From NCBI GenBank assembly GCA_002713825.1, contig PAUU01000037.1:1-16257 (forward strand): a stretch of DNA of 16,257 bases, given 5' to 3'. The notes below the pieces were generated by a model. It searched no databases and was not told where the DNA came from. It saw nothing but the letters and a program-made list of their open reading frames with translations. Position numbers and translations under genes: made by a program. This DNA comes from Acidiferrobacteraceae bacterium. GTDB lineage: Bacteria; Pseudomonadota; Gammaproteobacteria; Arenicellales; UBA868. This document shows, in pieces, positions 14,780 to 16,257 of this stretch (the first letter of the stretch is position 1; every line of letters begins with the position of its first letter).

Positions 14780-16257
14780 TTATCCCGTTGCGTAAAGTTT
14801 TTCATCTTCTTCATCGTCGTCATATCCATCCACCCAACGGTATTCGTAGCCGTCGGTTCCTCGTTCCGCAGGACTCTGACCCATGTAATTGTAGAAATCG
14901 TCAGGTTCCGGACCGATAGTGCCATCGAAAACCCGGTCAATAATGCTTGCATGGCCCTTGTAACGCGCCGGCTCAAGTTCAAAGATCCATTTACAGGGCT
15001 CAGAGCAGAAGTGATATCTTCGATCATCGATGTCTACGCTATGGTTAACAGGCTCCCATTTATCCCCAGCAACTCCGGTGACCTCCAGTCCACACATGTT
15101 ACAAATCAATGGAGGTGCCACAGGGGTCGTCTTCTCATAGTCACCATTACGGATGTTATCTGCGATCACGTCCCAGCATTTTCCCCAAGTCTCGTTCCAG
15201 CCGGGATACTTTTCCTCAAGCCACTCCCGCTCCTCCGGAGAAGTACTCGCTATCGGGCGCCACCATTCGGTTGCGCGGTAAACATAAACACCAATTTGGT
15301 TAGCATGGTGAAATCTAGATATGTCTTCTTTAAGGATGTCCCAATACCATGGAAGGTCTAAACCTAGAGCTTCCATGGTCCGGCCAAACTGTCCGATCAC
15401 CCACTCTTCCATGAAATCCTTCAACGAGTTTTCACGATGCTCCAAAGGCGTGTAGTAATCCATTCCAATACCGCTTAGGGCTGAAAACTGCTTCCACATG
15501 CGCCAGAAGGCAATCTCAACCATTTGCTGCGCTTCTTTCTTTTTGCCGTTCTCTACCATGATTCGAACGATTGGCTCTCCGATCTGAGCATGTCGTGCTT
15601 CATCGGACTGGATGCTTTGCAGCATAGTTGCAAATGTGTGATCACCGCACTTGGCAGCATCAGCAGACAATGCAACAAACTGTAGGTTAGTGAACGCAAG
15701 CTCCAAACCCATATTCAGCATGATTGCCGCGCTATTGGAATCACGAGTGTGCGCAATGTCGTCTAGCGCGTGACGGAGGCTAATAATGATCCAGTTTTCC
15801 GTCTTTGAAGATTTGTGGCACCAATCGAAGACCGCATCATGTTTTAAAAACTCATAGGCAAAGTAAATCTGGATCTGCCCGTGGCGGATCTCGTCTAAAG
15901 TTCCCATGGTTGCCATATTTCGCATACCGGGACTCCGTGAGAACCGAGTCATCCGAGCAAAAGCTGATGCCGAGTGGAACTCCGCCCAACAGACAGCGCT
16001 AAAATGCAACGCCAATAAAGCCTTCCAATGCGGCGAAGCATTTTTAAAAAAATCTGCCCTGGCAAGTGCAGCTTTGACTGAATAAGCGCCGACATCCTTA
16101 TCGCGCTGGGCTTTCACATAGTCCCGATAAGTTGACTTGTAAGGCTCGTCAAAGGTTTCCCATGCTTCCACTGCGATACCGTGGCTATCTGCCATCGGCG
16201 CAGGATACATTTCTTCTTCGCTTACGAAGCTTGGCGTCCAGTTTGTCTCGCGAGCCA
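14780..16257 (-). CDS. tmoA-like: Diiron monooxygenase hydroxylase alpha subunit, TmoA-like, partial at the right edge
   Basis: This is the catalytic subunit with the carboxylate-bridged diiron site that hydroxylates hydrocarbons or other small substrates. Counting from an internal Met at 16210, the ligands are Glu77, Glu107/His110 (DEIRH), Glu170 and Glu204/His207 (DEARH); their spacing (30, 3, 60, 34, 3) equals that of toluene-4-monooxygenase TmoA. The frame stays open beyond that Met to the edge and reads ARETNWTPSFVSEEE, matching the TmoA N-terminal region, so the real start is off the window, by about 12 codons if it is like TmoA. Near the C-terminus a YHS-type module has Cys370, Cys373, Cys402 and Cys406 (CNMC, FCSEPC). 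TmoA itself lacks most of these Cys. Six linked components point to a group 2 soluble diiron monooxygenase; the substrate is unknown. Confidence 0.94.
   Translation of the reverse strand, partial: ARETNWTPSFVSEEEMYPAPMADSHGIAVEAWETFDEPYKSTYRDYVKAQRDKDVGAYSVKAALARADFFKNASPHWKALLALHFSAVCWAEFHSASAFARMTRFSRSPGMRNMATMGTLDEIRHGQIQIYFAYEFLKHDAVFDWCHKSSKTENWIIISLRHALDDIAHTRDSNSAAIMLNMGLELAFTNLQFVALSADAAKCGDHTFATMLQSIQSDEARHAQIGEPIVRIMVENGKKKEAQQMVEIAFWRMWKQFSALSGIGMDYYTPLEHRENSLKDFMEEWVIGQFGRTMEALGLDLPWYWDILKEDISRFHHANQIGVYVYRATEWWRPIASTSPEEREWLEEKYPGWNETWGKCWDVIADNIRNGDYEKTTPVAPPLICNMCGLEVTGVAGDKWEPVNHSVDIDDRRYHFCSEPCKWIFELEPARYKGHASIIDRVFDGTIGPEPDDFYNYMGQSPAERGTDGYEYRWVDGYDDDEEDEKLYATG

Noticed and set aside
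14714..15361. 215-residue plus-strand open frame
   Set aside because: It lies opposite the tmoA-like gene, whose diiron ligands and spacing are conserved; the plus frame has no recognisable domain.

Overview
The window looks like an accessory catabolic region of a member of the Pseudomonadota (class not resolved). Base composition is moderate and the genes are tightly packed. It carries enzyme families for breaking down small nitrogenous or organic compounds and no housekeeping genes. No tRNA, rRNA, CRISPR array or complete insertion sequence was seen. Both edges cut genes.

Left third (1-3123). A beta-keto acid cleavage enzyme (BKACE) gene runs off the left edge on the minus strand. It is divergent from three plus-strand genes: a catalytic-domain fragment of a tyrosine recombinase that has lost key residues, a homocysteine S-methyltransferase-family protein and a phytanoyl-CoA-dioxygenase-like Fe(II)/2-oxoglutarate oxygenase. 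A perfect 18-bp palindrome (521-538) lies in the divergent gap.

Middle (3304-9138). A minus-strand pair, an Lrp/AsnC regulator followed by a glutamine-synthetase-like gamma-glutamylamide ligase, is divergent from a four-gene plus-strand operon: hypB, hypA and two paralogous ureohydrolases. The first ureohydrolase keeps all six dinuclear-metal ligands. The second has lost three of them (one Asp to Gly, two Asp to Asn). Nickel chaperones next to an intact/degenerate ureohydrolase pair is the arrangement known from the nickel-dependent heteromeric metformin and dimethylguanidine hydrolases, so the operon most likely encodes an alpha/beta hydrolase of a substituted guanidine. An amine released by such an enzyme could be captured by the neighbouring glutamine-synthetase-like ligase. 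That link is inference.

Right third (9349-16257). One long minus-strand operon encodes all six components of a toluene-4-monooxygenase-type soluble diiron monooxygenase in the order A-B-C-D-E-F. A is cut by the right edge. It is followed by a single protein with three tandem RidA/YjgF domains and a NodB-type (polysaccharide-deacetylase fold) hydrolase. The last two genes suggest that the oxygenated product contains nitrogen and is further hydrolysed. This would be unlike a classical toluene pathway. The two operons converge at 9139-9348, which holds a 12-bp perfect inverted repeat.

Working model (inference): the region is a nitrogen-compound catabolic island. It joins a nickel guanidine-type hydrolase, an amine-glutamate ligase under an Lrp-type regulator, and an unusual diiron monooxygenase/RidA/NodB module. 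The left-hand genes suit metabolism of quaternary or methylated amines.
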